NCBI RefSeq assembly: GCF_026988655.1
Contig: NZ_JALSKT010000055.1
Location: 1 to 56,644, forward strand
DNA from: Sulfurimonas sp.
GTDB lineage: Bacteria > Campylobacterota > Campylobacteria > Campylobacterales > Sulfurimonadaceae
Length of the DNA stretch: 56,644 nucleotides
Reading direction: 5' to 3'
Position numbers and translations under genes: made by a program. Positions 25,480 through 44,629 of the stretch are shown in pieces (position 1 is the first letter of the stretch; each line of letters begins with the position of its first letter). Below the pieces are notes generated by a model that saw only the letters and a list, made by a program, of their open reading frames with translations, was not told where the DNA came from and ran no database searches.

Positions 25480-25782
25480 ATGACTAATATTAATAAACTC
25501 TCAGGTACATCAACAGCTGAGTTGTTAAAACAAAAGAGTACGCTAGAGACAAAAAATCCTACAGAAGGCTTTGCCCAGCAGCTTAAATCTGCTCTTAATG
25601 AAGTCAATGATATACAAAAAACAAGTGAAGAGGCTATCGCTGATTTAGCGACTGGACAAGTAAAAGACTTACATCAAGCTGCTCTTGCTATTGGGAAAGC
25701 TGAAACAAGTATGAAACTTATGCTAGAGATTAGAAACAAAGCCCTCAACGCATACAAAGAGATTGGTAGAACACAGATATAG
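25480..25782 (+). CDS. fliE: Flagellar hook-basal body complex protein FliE
   Basis: FliE joins the MS ring to the rod. The 100-residue product has the family C-terminal half: VKDLHQAALAIGKAETSMKL with MLEIRNKALNAYKEI. It is the third gene of the flgB operon, 15 bases after flgC with AAGGAAG upstream. Confidence 0.96.
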   Translation: MTNINKLSGTSTAELLKQKSTLETKNPTEGFAQQLKSALNEVNDIQKTSEEAIADLATGQVKDLHQAALAIGKAETSMKLMLEIRNKALNAYKEIGRTQI

Positions 25783-25815
25783 TTTCTGCCCTCCTCATCT
25801 GCTAACAATAACTCT

Positions 25816-27582
25816 ATGGTAAATCACAAAAAAAGTAAAAGCAAAAAAATTCTTCTCTTATATATACTTATTGTCATAGCTTTTCTCGTCTTTTTAAGCG
25901 TTATGCTTATCACAGTTCTTAAATCACGAAATATGCCTTCTCTTTATGCAGTAGAGAGTTCTAAAGCTGGAAGAGGCAGTATCATCAGTGCAGATGGTTT
26001 TCATCTTGCTACGACGAAAAAACTCTATAAAGCAGTAGTTGATACACGATATATCGACCCGAACAAAAAAGAGCTGTTTGTAGAGCTTTTTAGTATCTAC
26101 TCGGGAATGAAGCCAAAAGAGATAAATAAACGACTCTCCAAACGTAGAGGTGTTGTTGTACTGAGTTATAACGTTGCAGAAATCCAAGCGCATTACCTGA
26201 AAAAACTCGCACGTGAGCTAAGACGCTTTAAAGTCTTTTTAGCACTAAAAAACCCAAAAACAGGACTGCGATCAGTTCATGGGCTAAGCATCATTGAAAG
26301 TGGGGAGAGTCGTGAGTACCCATATGGAAAACTTTTAACACCAATACTCGGTTATCCACACAAACTTGAAGATAATGGTTTTACCTATGTAAAAGGAGTA
26401 AAAGGTCTTGAAAAACGTTGGGATGATGAACTCTCTGCGAGACAAGATGGCTATAGTCGTGGTAAACGTGATGTTAACAGCTATATTATTCTCAATAAAG
26501 AGAGTTTTACAAAACCAAAAATAAATGGTCTTGATATAAAACTTACTATACCTATTTCTTTGGAAATAAAGATAGAACGTATGCTTGATGCTATGAAAAA
26601 AGAGCTTAGAGCAAAAGAGGTCATGATATCCATCATGAATTCAACAGATGGAACTGTATATGCCATGGCTAGCTCAAATAGATTTCTTCCAAAGAATATT
26701 AAACGCAGTGATTATCCCTCTTTGAACAGTGATATGATTGAATACAGTTTTGAACCAGGAAGTGTTTTAAAACCTATCACTTTTTCTCTTCTTTTAGAAA
26801 AAAAGCTTATCAATCCTTATGATTTAGTCAATGGGCACAATGGACGTTTTAGAATGGGAAGAAAAGTCATCACCGATGAGCATAGATTTGACTGGCTTAG
26901 TGCTGAAAATGTCATCGTTTACTCTTCAAATATTGGTATCGCACAGTTAGCACAAAAACTCTCCGGCTATGATTTTCATGAAGGTCTTAAACAATTTGGA
27001 TTTTCAAAAAAGTCTACTCCAGATCTCATTTATGAAAAGACAGGCTCCATTCCAAGTGCACAAAGACTTGAAAACCAAATATACAAAGCAACCTGTGCTT
27101 ATGGTTACGGCATACGAGCGAACCTGATGCAGCTTATGCGTGCATATAGTGTTTTTAACAATAATGGTCGCATGGTTTATCCCCATATTGTAAAGAGTTT
27201 TATAAATGAATATGGGGAAGAAAAAGTACTTGATCCTCTGGAAGAAAATTTCGTAATTTCAAGTGCAACAGCACAAAGAGTCAAAAAAATTCTCATCAAA
27301 ACTGTCAATAAAGGAACAGGGAAAAAGGCCAGAACAGCAGGCTTACAAATAGGTGGTAAAACTGGAACAGCCCATATCGTTGAAAAAGGGAAATATGTCA
27401 ATAAATACAACACTGCGTTTATGGGATTTGCCAACGATAAAAAAAATAAATATACCATCGGCGTAATTGTTATTCAACCTAAAAAAAGCCAGTTTGCGGC
27501 ACAAACTTCTGTGCCTGTCTTCAAACAGGCAGTTGAAATTATGATAGAAGAGGGATACTTAAAGCCAAAGGTTGTCAAGTAA
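25816..27582 (+). CDS. ftsI: Septal peptidoglycan transpeptidase FtsI (PBP3-like; pbpB in Campylobacter)
   Basis: The 588-residue class B penicillin-binding protein has one N-terminal membrane helix (about 11-34), a non-catalytic domain, and the transpeptidase triad: SVLK in EPGSVLKPI (about residue 314), SSN in YSSNIGIAQL, and KTGT in IGGKTGTAH. It crosslinks septal murein. Its place after fliE is the Campylobacter flgB-flgC-fliE-pbpB order, tying cell division to flagellar genes in this phylum. The 3' end overlaps convergent panC by 24 bp. Motif copies lie at 26701 and 27412. Confidence 0.93.
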   Translation: MVNHKKSKSKKILLLYILIVIAFLVFLSVMLITVLKSRNMPSLYAVESSKAGRGSIISADGFHLATTKKLYKAVVDTRYIDPNKKELFVELFSIYSGMKPKEINKRLSKRRGVVVLSYNVAEIQAHYLKKLARELRRFKVFLALKNPKTGLRSVHGLSIIESGESREYPYGKLLTPILGYPHKLEDNGFTYVKGVKGLEKRWDDELSARQDGYSRGKRDVNSYIILNKESFTKPKINGLDIKLTIPISLEIKIERMLDAMKKELRAKEVMISIMNSTDGTVYAMASSNRFLPKNIKRSDYPSLNSDMIEYSFEPGSVLKPITFSLLLEKKLINPYDLVNGHNGRFRMGRKVITDEHRFDWLSAENVIVYSSNIGIAQLAQKLSGYDFHEGLKQFGFSKKSTPDLIYEKTGSIPSAQRLENQIYKATCAYGYGIRANLMQLMRAYSVFNNNGRMVYPHIVKSFINEYGEEKVLDPLEENFVISSATAQRVKKILIKTVNKGTGKKARTAGLQIGGKTGTAHIVEKGKYVNKYNTAFMGFANDKKNKYTIGVIVIQPKKSQFAAQTSVPVFKQAVEIMIEEGYLKPKVVK

Positions 27583-28377
27583 ACGTGTTTTTCCTGCTAA
27601 TGCTTCTACAAGGATAACAGTATTTCCAATCTCTACACTCTTTACAACATTAAAATCACGGTCTAAAATAGCAACATAACCAACCTCTAATGGACTCAAA
27701 ATTTCTAACATTTTATTTTGAATAGCATCCACATTTAGCACCCCCTTAGATACTAGCTTTGATGCCGCGTAGAGTGCAGCTGGAATTTTTAATGCCTCTT
27801 CTCTCTCTTTTTTAGAGAGGTAAACATTACGACTACTTTGTGCTAGTCCATCACTATCTCTCACCGTATCAACAGGAACAATCTCAACATTCATAAAATA
27901 CTGTTTTACCATAAGCATAATAAGATGCAATTGTTGGGCATCTTTTTTTCCAAAGTATGCTTTAGTTGGCGTGACTATATTTAACAACTTCATTACAACG
28001 CGTAATACACCACTAAAATGTCCAGGTCTCGTTGCCCCTTCTAAAACATACCCTCGCACATTAGGCGCGTATACTTGGACTTCATCATCACCATATATAT
28101 CTTCAACAGAAGGAAAAAATAAAATATCAACACCAGCAAGTGAACATATCTTTTTGTCAGCATCATCTTTACGTGGATATTTATCCAAATCTTCTCCAGC
28201 CAAAAACTGTGTAGGATTAACAAAAATAGAAACAACAACGATATCATTTTCTTCTTTTGCTTTTTTAATTAAAGCAAGGTGTCCTTCATGTAAAGCACCC
28301 ATAGTTGGAACAAAACCAACACTTTTTTGTGAAGACAAGCTTGCTTTTAACTCTAATGGATTGGAAATAATCTTCAT
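27559..28377 (-). CDS. panC: Pantothenate synthetase PanC
   Basis: It condenses pantoate and beta-alanine at the cost of ATP. The 272-residue product has the adenylation motif PTMGALHEGH (about 24-33), VVVSIFVNPTQF, the PGHFSGVLRVV block and FGKKDAQQL. I take ATG 28377 (MKIISNP) as the start since AGGA lies seven bases upstream; an earlier in-frame start at 28440 would add 21 residues unlike the family. It is divergent from prfB. Confidence 0.95.
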   Translation of the reverse strand: MKIISNPLELKASLSSQKSVGFVPTMGALHEGHLALIKKAKEENDIVVVSIFVNPTQFLAGEDLDKYPRKDDADKKICSLAGVDILFFPSVEDIYGDDEVQVYAPNVRGYVLEGATRPGHFSGVLRVVMKLLNIVTPTKAYFGKKDAQQLHLIMLMVKQYFMNVEIVPVDTVRDSDGLAQSSRNVYLSKKEREEALKIPAALYAASKLVSKGVLNVDAIQNKMLEILSPLEVGYVAILDRDFNVVKSVEIGNTVILVEALAGKTRLLDNLWL

Positions 28378-28442
28378 TTTAAGTCCTAATATATTATAAT
28401 CACAATTATAGCAAACAAGATTGAAGCAATGGAAAAACAACT

Positions 28443-29540
28443 ATGGATAATTACGAATACACAGAACTTTTAAAAAATATTACTCTAAAAATGCAAAATA
28501 TTACTGGTGTGGTTGAACCGGAGAAAATAAAGCAAAGATTAGTAGAGATTGAAAGCTTAGAAAACTTACAAGATTTCTGGAATGACGCTGCAAACGCAGC
28601 AAAGATCCAAAAAGAAAAAACACAGCTTCAAAGAAAACTTGATAAATTTAATATAGCAAAAAATGCAGTTGAAGATTCAGTTGAACTCTATGATATGGCT
28701 AAAGAAGAAGATGATACAGAATCCCTTGAAGCACTCTATGAAGATGCGCATAATCTTGAAAATCAAATAAGAGATATGGAAATCGAAGTCCTTTTAAGTG
28801 GAGAAAGTGATGCAAATAATGCAATAGTTTCAATACATCCTGGTGCTGGTGGAACTGAGAGTCAAGACTGGGCTGCTATGCTCCTTCGTATGTATAAGCG
28901 CTGGGCAGAGAGACGTGCTTTTAAAGTTGAAGTGCTTGATTATCAGGTGGGAGAGGAAGCTGGCATAAAAGATGTCTCTATCTTAATAAAAGGTGAAAAT
29001 GCTTATGGTTATCTCAAAGTCGAAAATGGCATACATAGACTTGTCCGCATTTCACCTTTTGATTCCAATGCAAAACGACATACTTCTTTCGCATCGGTTA
29101 TGGTTTCTCCAGAAATTGATGATGATATTGACATAGTTGTTGAAGATAAAGATATACGAATAGACACATATCGATCAAGTGGCGCTGGTGGGCAACATGT
29201 AAATAAAACTGAATCTGCCATCCGAATTACCCATATCAAAACTGGTGTTGTAGTGCAGTGTCAAAATGATAGAAGTCAACATAAAAACAAAGCAACAGCC
29301 ATGAAAATGCTTAAATCTCGTCTTTATGAACTAGAACTTGAAGAACAAAAAGCAAAAGAAGCGGGTGTAGCCAAAAGTGAGATTGGTTGGGGGCACCAGA
29401 TACGTTCTTATGTCATGCAACCTTATCAGCAAGTTAAAGATACACGTTCAAACGAAGCCTATTCAAACGTTTCTGCAATCCTTGATGGTGACATAGACAA
29501 AATGATAGAAGGCGTACTCATAGCACAGAACAAATCTTAA
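28443..29540 (+). CDS. prfB: Peptide chain release factor 2
   Basis: RF2 reads UGA and UAA. The 365-residue frame is continuous and has SPF at RISPFDSNA, the stop-codon reader, and the catalytic GGQ in [14 protein letters not shown]. The programmed +1 frameshift found in many bacteria near codon 26 is absent: the N-terminus reads straight through the usual site. The next gene starts two bases after the stop. Confidence 0.96.
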   Translation: MDNYEYTELLKNITLKMQNITGVVEPEKIKQRLVEIESLENLQDFWNDAANAAKIQKEKTQLQRKLDKFNIAKNAVEDSVELYDMAKEEDDTESLEALYEDAHNLENQIRDMEIEVLLSGESDANNAIVSIHPGAGGTESQDWAAMLLRMYKRWAERRAFKVEVLDYQVGEEAGIKDVSILIKGENAYGYLKVENGIHRLVRISPFDSNAKRHTSFASVMVSPEIDDDIDIVVEDKDIRIDTYRSSGAGGQHVNKTESAIRITHIKTGVVVQCQNDRSQHKNKATAMKMLKSRLYELELEEQKAKEAGVAKSEIGWGHQIRSYVMQPYQQVKDTRSNEAYSNVSAILDGDIDKMIEGVLIAQNKS

Positions 29541-29541
29541 T

Positions 29542-30255
29542 ATGAACCTTCTCAAAGAATTTTCACTCAATGATACATGCTCATATCTTGAAAATAAAGA
29601 GCAAACAACTCACTATAAAATAATAGACAATTGTTCAAAAGAATCTTGTCAAGAACTCATTGAACGTGGATATCGAAGATTTGGCAAAATGTATTTTCGT
29701 CCTATTTGCACAGACTGCAATGAATGTCAAAGTATCAAAATTGATGTCAATAACTTTACTTTTTCAAAATCAGCTAAGCGAGTTCTTAAAAAATCCTCTC
29801 ATATAAAAACATATATTCGCCATCCAAGCGTCTCTCATGAGCATATAGCTTTATTTGAAAAGTATCATCTTTACATGCATCAGCGTAAAGGATGGGAGTA
29901 CTCTAAAACATCCATAGAACACTATTATAATTCTTTTGTAAATGGTCATGAAGATTTTGGCTATGAAGTACTTTACTATTTTGAAGATAAATTAATTGCT
30001 GTAGATTTGATAGACATTCTAGATGAAGGTCTCTCTTCAATCTATTTTTATTATGATCCAGAATTTGCATCCTACTCTTTAGGAAAACTTTCTTTATATA
30101 AGCAAATACAGTTTGCACAAAAGTCATCGAAAAAATGGATTTATCTAGGCTATTATGTAGAAGGATGTCCTTCACTCTCTTATAAATCTGAGTACAAACC
30201 CTATCTTACACTACAAGGACGACCCACAGAGTACGAAAAGTTTATATGGATTTAA
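29542..30255 (+). CDS. bpt: Aspartate/glutamate leucyltransferase (Bpt) of the N-degron pathway
   Basis: Bpt transfers leucine from Leu-tRNA to proteins beginning with Asp or Glu, marking them for ClpS/ClpAP. The 237-residue product has the family CxxCxxC block (RPICTDCNECQ, about 54-64), the GNAT-like C-terminal part and the closing YKPYLTLQGRPTEY. Length fits. It follows prfB by two bases, and its end overlaps the convergent hypothetical gene by 14 bp. Confidence 0.9.
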   Translation: MNLLKEFSLNDTCSYLENKEQTTHYKIIDNCSKESCQELIERGYRRFGKMYFRPICTDCNECQSIKIDVNNFTFSKSAKRVLKKSSHIKTYIRHPSVSHEHIALFEKYHLYMHQRKGWEYSKTSIEHYYNSFVNGHEDFGYEVLYYFEDKLIAVDLIDILDEGLSSIYFYYDPEFASYSLGKLSLYKQIQFAQKSSKKWIYLGYYVEGCPSLSYKSEYKPYLTLQGRPTEYEKFIWI

Positions 30256-30916
30256 TTAACTCTTCTTTTTGTTCTTCTCGTATTTGCATTTTCTTTTTCT
30301 TTACTGCTTCATCTAATTGTTTTTCTAGTTTTTGTTGTTCTAGTCTATCTTTTTCACGTATTCTTTTTATCTTTTCTTCTTCTCTGCGCTTTTTATTCAT
30401 AGCTTTTTTTCTTAGTGCTAGTTCTTTAGCCTTTAGTTTTTTATCTTCATCTAAAAAATGTTTGATAATACCAGTTTCATTTATATCTTTTGAGTGTGCA
30501 AAATAATAATCTAAAATCTCTTTTTTATGATCTTCAGGCTTGATTAAATCACTCTCAATTATTTGTATAAATAGTGTTGTATTTTCATCATTTAGTGCAT
30601 CTTTAAAACTATTTTGAACTGCACGCATATAATAATCATTGTCCTCAGACAACTTGCGTAATTTTTCAAGATATGCCTTGCTTTTCTCTATGGAAGCATT
30701 TTGCGATAATGCGAATCCTTCCTGTTTTGTTTGATTAACTTCTTGTATATATCTATCAATATCATTTTTAAAAAGATAATAATCCCCTATACTTTTTAGT
30801 TTTTCTATATCTTTTACATTATCATAAATTTTATCACCCAATGCAGCATATGGAGTAGGATTTTGTCCATACAAACAGTAAAATGAAAAAAGTAACATAA
30901 TTATATGTTTATACAT
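30242..30916 (-). CDS. Exported coiled-coil hypothetical protein, 224 aa
   Basis: A signal peptide (MYKHIIMLLFSFYCLYG) is followed by a helical region of unknown family and, from about residue 160, a long charged coiled coil rich in lysine, glutamate and arginine (KKAMNKKRREEEKIKRIREK and on). The product ends KEELIKSI. A periplasmic structural or scaffolding part is likely. I recognise no homologue. It lies convergent with bpt and is followed, past its start, by a copy of the MITE-like repeat. Confidence 0.7.
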   Translation of the reverse strand: MYKHIIMLLFSFYCLYGQNPTPYAALGDKIYDNVKDIEKLKSIGDYYLFKNDIDRYIQEVNQTKQEGFALSQNASIEKSKAYLEKLRKLSEDNDYYMRAVQNSFKDALNDENTTLFIQIIESDLIKPEDHKKEILDYYFAHSKDINETGIIKHFLDEDKKLKAKELALRKKAMNKKRREEEKIKRIREKDRLEQQKLEKQLDEAVKKKKMQIREEQKEELIKSI

Positions 30917-30992
30917 TTATCTACCTAATTGAAATTTTATTTGTTATTATATCAGAATATTGTGAGTTTTAGTGAGAGAGAGGGAAGATACT

Positions 30993-31121
30993 ACGGTAAA
31001 TCAAAACTCAAGTCATTCTCAGCTTGACTGGGAATCCAACTTATAATTTCATATAAACTAGACCCTGAATCAAGTTCAGGGTGACTTTAGTTTTGAAGTT
31101 ATCTTAGTTCGGATTAACCGT
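30993..31121 (-). mobile_element. MITE-like repeat, copy 2 (inverted), overlapping the fusA stop
   Basis: The complement of this segment matches copy 1 (10862-10991) over nearly its whole length with about nine differences. The outer terminal repeat (ACGGTAAATCAAAACT) is intact at 30993-31008. The other end has three differences and contains the fusA stop codon (31114-31116) and last two sense codons. There is no clear direct repeat around it. Inside, ACCCTGAA and TTCAGGGT form a perfect 8-bp palindromic stem, a possible transcript end for fusA. Confidence 0.75.
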
Positions 31122-33204
31122 TACGTTTTTTCTTAATTTCTTCAGCAACATTTTTTGGAACTTCTTCATAGTGATCAAATTCCATTGCATATGTAGCACG
31201 ACCTTGTGTAGCTGAACGAAGATCAGTTGAGTAACCAAACATTTCAGCAAGTGGAACAAAAGCATCAATGATTTTATTACCAGCACGGTCACCCATGTTG
31301 TTAACTTGTCCACGACGACGGTTAAGGTCACCGATAACGTCACCCATGTAATCTTCAGGAACTTCAACTTCAACTTTCATCATTGGCTCAAGGATAGCAG
31401 CATCTGCTTTACGACAAGCCTCTTTAAATCCCATAGAAGCAGCAAGTTTAAATGCCATCTCATTTGAATCTACATCATGGTAAGAACCATCATAAAGTGT
31501 AACATCAATATCTTCCATTGGATAGCCTGCTAAAACACCGTTAGACATAGCTTCTTCACAACCTTTTTCAACAGCAGGAATGTATTCTCTTGGAACAGTT
31601 CCACCTTTGATTTCATTATGGAAAACAAAACCAGTATCAGCTTCACCTGGTTTAACAGTTAAAAATACATGACCAAATTGTCCACGACCACCAGATTGTT
31701 TTGCATATTTGTACTCTTGTTGTACTTCTTTTTTAATTGTTTCACGGTAAGAAACTTGTGGAGCACCAACTTCTGCTTCAACTTTAAACTCACGTTTCAT
31801 ACGATCTACAAGAATTTCAAGATGTAACTCACCCATACCAGAAATAATAGTTTGACCAGTCTCATCATCAGTATGAACTCTAAATGAAGGATCTTCAGCA
31901 GCTAATTTTCCTAAAGCTACACCCATTTTTTCTTGGTCAGCTTTTGTTTTTGGCTCAACTGCTACAGAGATAACTGGTTCAGGGAAATCCATTCTCTCTA
32001 AAACAACTTTTTCTTCAGGATCACATAATGTATCTCCTGTTGTAGTTGATTTAAGACCAACAACTGCACCAATTTCACCAGCATATATCTCTTTAATCTC
32101 TTCACGTTTAATTGCATGCATTTTTAAGATACGACCAACACGTTCTTTTTTATCTTTTGTTGTATTATGCACATAAGAACCTGATTCTAAAGAACCACGA
32201 TATACACGAATAAATGTAAGTACACCAACAAATGGATCGGTCATAATTTTAAATGCCAATGAAGCAAAAGCACCATCATCAGTTGATTCAACTGCAACTT
32301 CAACTTCTTCATCATCCATCAAAGTACCTGTAATTGGTGGTGCTTCTACTGGTGAAGGTAGGTAATCTACAACAGCGTCAAGTAGAGTTTGTACACCTTT
32401 GTTTTTAAACGCAGTACCTGGTGTCATTGGAACAACAGCCATGCCAATAGTTGCAGATTTGATTGCAGCTTTAATCTCTTCTTGTGAGATTTCTTCACCT
32501 TCTAAGAATTTTTCAGCAAAATCATCATTACCTTCAACTTCAGCTAAAGTTTCTAGCATTTTTTCTCTATATTCATCAGAAATTTCTTGAAGTTCTGGAC
32601 GAATATCCTGTACATGGTAGTTAGATCCCATTGCAGCATCTTCATCCCATACGATTTCTTTCATCTTTACTAAGTCAACAACACCTTCGAATTTGTCTTC
32701 AGCACCGATAGGTAGTTGAAAAGGCATAGGATTACCTTTGAGACGGTCACGAATTTGACGCTCAACTTCATAAAAGTCTGCACCAGTTCTATCCATTTTG
32801 TTAACAAAAACAATAGATGGAACTTTATAACGGTTACGTTGTCTCCAAACTGTTTCTGATTGTGGTTGCACCCCACCAACAGCACAGAATACTGAAACAG
32901 CACCATCAAGTACACGCATAGAACGCTCAACTTCAATAGTAAAGTCAACGTGGCCCGGAGTATCGATAATATTTATCTGTTTACCTTGCCATTCACAAGT
33001 AGTTGCAGCAGAAGTAATAGTAATACCACGCTCTTGTTCTTGTTCCATCCAGTCCATAGTAGCAGCACCGTCATGAACCTCACCAATTTTATGTTCAACA
33101 CCAGTGTAAAATAAAATTCTTTCCGTTGTTGTAGTTTTTCCTGCATCAATGTGAGCAGCAATACCGATATTTCTTACATCTTCTAATTTATGTGATCTAG
33201 CCAT
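31114..33204 (-). CDS. fusA: Elongation factor G
   Basis: The translocase GTPase of translation. The 696-residue protein from ATG 33204 ([12 protein letters not shown]) has [20 protein letters not shown] and NKMDRTGAD as G1, G3 and G4, and the EF-G domains III-V to the end. The frame extends 30 residues upstream (to 33294), but that stretch covers a hairpin region and does not fit the family; AAAGG lies before 33204. The last codons and stop lie within a MITE-like repeat copy. It is the last gene of the rps/rpo block. Confidence 0.96.
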   Translation of the reverse strand: MARSHKLEDVRNIGIAAHIDAGKTTTTERILFYTGVEHKIGEVHDGAATMDWMEQEQERGITITSAATTCEWQGKQINIIDTPGHVDFTIEVERSMRVLDGAVSVFCAVGGVQPQSETVWRQRNRYKVPSIVFVNKMDRTGADFYEVERQIRDRLKGNPMPFQLPIGAEDKFEGVVDLVKMKEIVWDEDAAMGSNYHVQDIRPELQEISDEYREKMLETLAEVEGNDDFAEKFLEGEEISQEEIKAAIKSATIGMAVVPMTPGTAFKNKGVQTLLDAVVDYLPSPVEAPPITGTLMDDEEVEVAVESTDDGAFASLAFKIMTDPFVGVLTFIRVYRGSLESGSYVHNTTKDKKERVGRILKMHAIKREEIKEIYAGEIGAVVGLKSTTTGDTLCDPEEKVVLERMDFPEPVISVAVEPKTKADQEKMGVALGKLAAEDPSFRVHTDDETGQTIISGMGELHLEILVDRMKREFKVEAEVGAPQVSYRETIKKEVQQEYKYAKQSGGRGQFGHVFLTVKPGEADTGFVFHNEIKGGTVPREYIPAVEKGCEEAMSNGVLAGYPMEDIDVTLYDGSYHDVDSNEMAFKLAASMGFKEACRKADAAILEPMMKVEVEVPEDYMGDVIGDLNRRRGQVNNMGDRAGNKIIDAFVPLAEMFGYSTDLRSATQGRATYAMEFDHYEEVPKNVAEEIKKKRNG

Positions 33205-33240
33205 ATTTTCAATGCCTTTTTTTGTAGTTATAGAGTTAAA

Positions 33241-33280
33241 CCTCTTTTGTAACAATACTGATATATTTTTACAAAAGAGG
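33241..33280 (-). promoter_or_regulatory. 12-bp stem-loop in the rpsG-fusA spacer
   Basis: CCTCTTTTGTAA pairs perfectly with TTACAAAAGAGG across a 16-base loop, 36 bases upstream of the fusA start. It lies in the leader between rpsG and fusA on the same transcript, so it may set mRNA processing or fusA translation. No T run follows. Confidence 0.55.
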
Positions 33281-33292
33281 TTGATGAAGAGC

Positions 33293-33314
33293 ACTAACTC
33301 TTTAAAGAGTTAGT
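33293..33314 (-). terminator. 22-bp perfect palindrome after rpsG
   Basis: ACTAACTCTTT and AAAGAGTTAGT form a perfect 11-bp self-complementary repeat, 25 bases past the rpsG stop and before the second stem-loop. It may be a processing site or a weak terminator in the str operon. Confidence 0.45.
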
Positions 33315-33339
33315 ATAGCTCAGGTTTATTTCCTAAAGA

Positions 33340-33828
<489 letters not shown>

Positions 33829-34036
33829 TCAAATTTACTCAGAGAGTATATATTCTCTGTCATCGCTTCTTAATCCTAAGATTAATACTCAATGTATTTT
33901 TCAGCTCTCTCACTTTTCAACGAAACTCATTTCGTGGGCTTTCTGCCGAAGAAAACCAAGCGTTAGTATAGTAAAACGGGCTATGCTCGTTTTTCGTAAC
34001 TAATAAATATTTAGGTTCTAAAAAAATAATCTCTGA

Positions 34037-34411
34037 TTATTTTTTTGGACGTTTAGTTCCGTATTTAGAACGAGCAACCATACGGTTAGCAACACCAGCA
34101 GTATCAAGAGCACCACGTACAATGTGATATTTAACACCAGGTAAATCTTTAATACGACCACCACGAACTAGAACTATAGAGTGTTCTTGAAGGTTATGAC
34201 CTTCACCACCGATATATGAAATAACTTCAAAACCAGATGTTAATCTAACCTTTGCAACTTTTCTTAAAGCCGAGTTAGGTTTTTTTGGTGTAGTAGTGTA
34301 AACACGAGTACATACACCACGACGTTGTGGACATGAGTCTAGAGCAGGTGATTTTGATTTTTTAATCACACGTTTACGCTCTTTACGAATCAATTGGTTG
34401 ATTGTAGGCAT
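34037..34411 (-). CDS. rpsL: 30S ribosomal protein S12
   Basis: A 124-residue decoding-site protein. [15 protein letters not shown] and [10 protein letters not shown] are the conserved loops in which streptomycin resistance arises; the lysines at those sites are wild type. First of the str operon, downstream of rpoC on the same strand. Confidence 0.97.
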   Translation of the reverse strand: MPTINQLIRKERKRVIKKSKSPALDSCPQRRGVCTRVYTTTPKKPNSALRKVAKVRLTSGFEVISYIGGEGHNLQEHSIVLVRGGRIKDLPGVKYHIVRGALDTAGVANRMVARSKYGTKRPKK

Positions 34412-34561
34412 ACAATTCCTTTTTTCTTAAATTTTCCAGTAGAATTTAACTTTCTATTATATAGAGAGTTATAGACACGAAATAATACAGAAATTGTATT
34501 TAAAGTTTGCTTATTTTAAGGAATAGTTAATACTTAAGGTAGAGGCTGTGAATATTTTTAT

Positions 34562-34589
34562 CTAGTGCACGCATATAAGCATACACTAG
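34562..34589 (-). terminator. Hairpin after rpoC
   Basis: CTAGTGTATGC and GCGTGCACTAG (minus strand) pair over 11 positions, with two G-T pairs, 13 bases past the rpoC stop. ATAAAAATATT follows instead of a T run, so it may only attenuate between rpoBC and rpsL. Confidence 0.5.
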
Positions 34590-34601
34590 GTCGGTTCGCT
34601 T

Positions 34602-43266
<8,665 letters not shown>

Positions 43267-43389
43267 CTACCTCGATAAGTTGTTAATTAGGGCTAAATTT
43301 GAGTATTTAGCAGATCGTATCTAAGCGTCCTTAGATAGATTGTGTACTCTTTTTAAGAGATTTTTGTACAGTGCTTATAAACGACATAA

Positions 43390-43433
43390 GGGCACTTTAG
43401 CGAAAAGAACAATTTCTCTTCACTAAAGCGCCC
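43390..43433 (-). terminator. 15-bp stem-loop in the rplL-rpoB spacer (attenuator candidate)
   Basis: GGGCACTTTAGCGAA and TTCACTAAAGCGCCC pair over 15 positions with two G-T pairs and a loop of about 14 bases. It lies about 70 bases past rplL and 127 before rpoB. In E. coli this spacer holds a partial terminator and an RNase III site that set the ratio of ribosomal protein to polymerase; this may be the counterpart. Confidence 0.55.
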
Positions 43434-43450
43434 AAAATATTGTAAAGGAA

Positions 43451-43482
43451 ATGTAGAAAAAGTTATAAAACTTTTTCTACAT
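43451..43482 (-). terminator. 14-bp perfect hairpin after rplL
   Basis: ATGTAGAAAAAGTT pairs perfectly with AACTTTTTCTACAT around a 4-base loop, starting about 20 bases past the rplL stop on the minus strand. It is followed by TTCCTTTACAATATTTT rather than a strict T run. It is the first of two hairpins between rplL and rpoB. Confidence 0.55.
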
Positions 43483-43502
43483 TAGACCTTTCAGGGTAGA
43501 AA

Positions 43503-43874
43503 TTATTTAACTTCTACTGTAGCACCAGCTTCTTCTAAAGCAGCTTTAGCTTCTTCAGCAGCTTCTTTATCTACACCTTCTTTGATTGTAGATGGTAATG
43601 CTTCACAAGCTTCTTTTGCTTCTTTAAGTCCAAGACCAGTAAGAGCACGAACAGCTTTAATTACAGCAATTTTCTTCGCACCAGCACCAGTAAGGATAAC
43701 ATTAAATTCAGTTTGTTCAGCAGCGCTTGCACCAGCATCGCCAGCAGCACCAGCAACAGCAACAGGTTGTGCAGAAACACCAAATTTTTCTTCAAATTCT
43801 TTTACAAGTTCAGATAATTCTAAAACAGAAAGTCCTGAAATAAACTCTAATACATCTTCTTTAGTAACAGCCAT
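43503..43874 (-). CDS. rplL: 50S ribosomal protein L7/L12
   Basis: A 123-residue acidic stalk protein with the alanine-rich hinge ([20 protein letters not shown]) and the C-terminal domain [20 protein letters not shown]. It recruits translation GTPases and is present as several dimers per ribosome on L10. Co-transcribed with rplJ. Confidence 0.97.
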   Translation of the reverse strand: MAVTKEDVLEFISGLSVLELSELVKEFEEKFGVSAQPVAVAGAAGDAGASAAEQTEFNVILTGAGAKKIAVIKAVRALTGLGLKEAKEACEALPSTIKEGVDKEAAEEAKAALEEAGATVEVK

Positions 43875-43937
43875 TTTAAGCTCCTATATTTTTATTTTAT
43901 TTTGAGTGCAATAAAGCACTCATTTAAGAAGAGAAGA

Positions 43938-44423
43938 CTATGCTTCCTCTTCTTCTTTCTTTTTACGTAAAGCATCGATTCCAACTGCAAGGTTAGTAAC
44001 CGGAGCCATCCAAGTAGCAGCAAGCATACCAAGAAGCTCATCACGACCAGGAAGTTTAGCAAATGCTTCAATTTTAGCTACGTCTGCAGGTTCTTTATCT
44101 AAATAACCAGCTTTGATCACAAATTTATCGTGATCTTTAGCGAAATCAGCAGCAATTTTTGCAGCATTGATAACATCATCAGACCAAATAAAAATATTTG
44201 TATCTTTGATTTCAACACCACTCATTTCAGCATTATTCAGTGCAATTGTTGCTAAAGTATTTTTAACAACCTGAACACTTGTGTCTTTTGCACGAGCAGA
44301 TTTACGTAATTCTTCTAGTTCACTTACAGTTAAACCTTTGTAATCACATATAACAACTGCCGTAGTATTAGCAAATGAAGTAGTTAATTGCTCAATTACT
44401 TCAGCTTTTTTTGACTTAAGCAT
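43938..44423 (-). CDS. rplJ: 50S ribosomal protein L10
   Basis: The stalk base, 161 residues from ATG 44423 (MLKSKKAEVIEQLTTSFANT). GGAAAGGAG lies seven bases upstream, which decides this start over an in-frame ATG at 44453. LRKSARAKDTSVQVVKNTLA is the RNA-binding part; the C-terminal helix carries L12. The leader contains a long hairpin, fitting autoregulation by the L10-L12 complex. Confidence 0.96.
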   Translation of the reverse strand: MLKSKKAEVIEQLTTSFANTTAVVICDYKGLTVSELEELRKSARAKDTSVQVVKNTLATIALNNAEMSGVEIKDTNIFIWSDDVINAAKIAADFAKDHDKFVIKAGYLDKEPADVAKIEAFAKLPGRDELLGMLAATWMAPVTNLAVGIDALRKKKEEEEA

Positions 44424-44629
44424 ATATATTCTCCTTTCCAGACATAACTTCAAGAGGGGCGAAAGGTAACGATTAAGCTAACTACCTACGCGGTAGATAC
44501 CCCCAACTATCTTTAGTCCAAGTAATTCAGATTTCCAAAATTGAAAATCTTTACTTTAAGATAGACTATCTCAAAATAAAGATTTTACTCTTTAACATAG
44601 GAATATAGATTCCCATGCTATATAAAGTT
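44424..44629 (-). promoter_or_regulatory. rplJ leader (L10-type) with a 20-bp stem-loop at 44544-44586
   Basis: A 206-bp leader lies between rplA and rplJ. AAAATCTTTACTTTAAGATA (44544-44563) pairs with 44567-44586 over 20 positions with two mismatches and a 3-base loop. Nearer rplJ is GATAGTTGGGGGTATCTACC, able to fold with its flanks. L10(L12) complexes bind the rplJ leader in many bacteria to block translation; position fits, but I cannot confirm the kink-turn. Confidence 0.5.

Noticed and set aside
28443-29540. Programmed frameshift in prfB
   Set aside because: The frame is continuous from ATG to stop with no in-frame TGA near codon 26.
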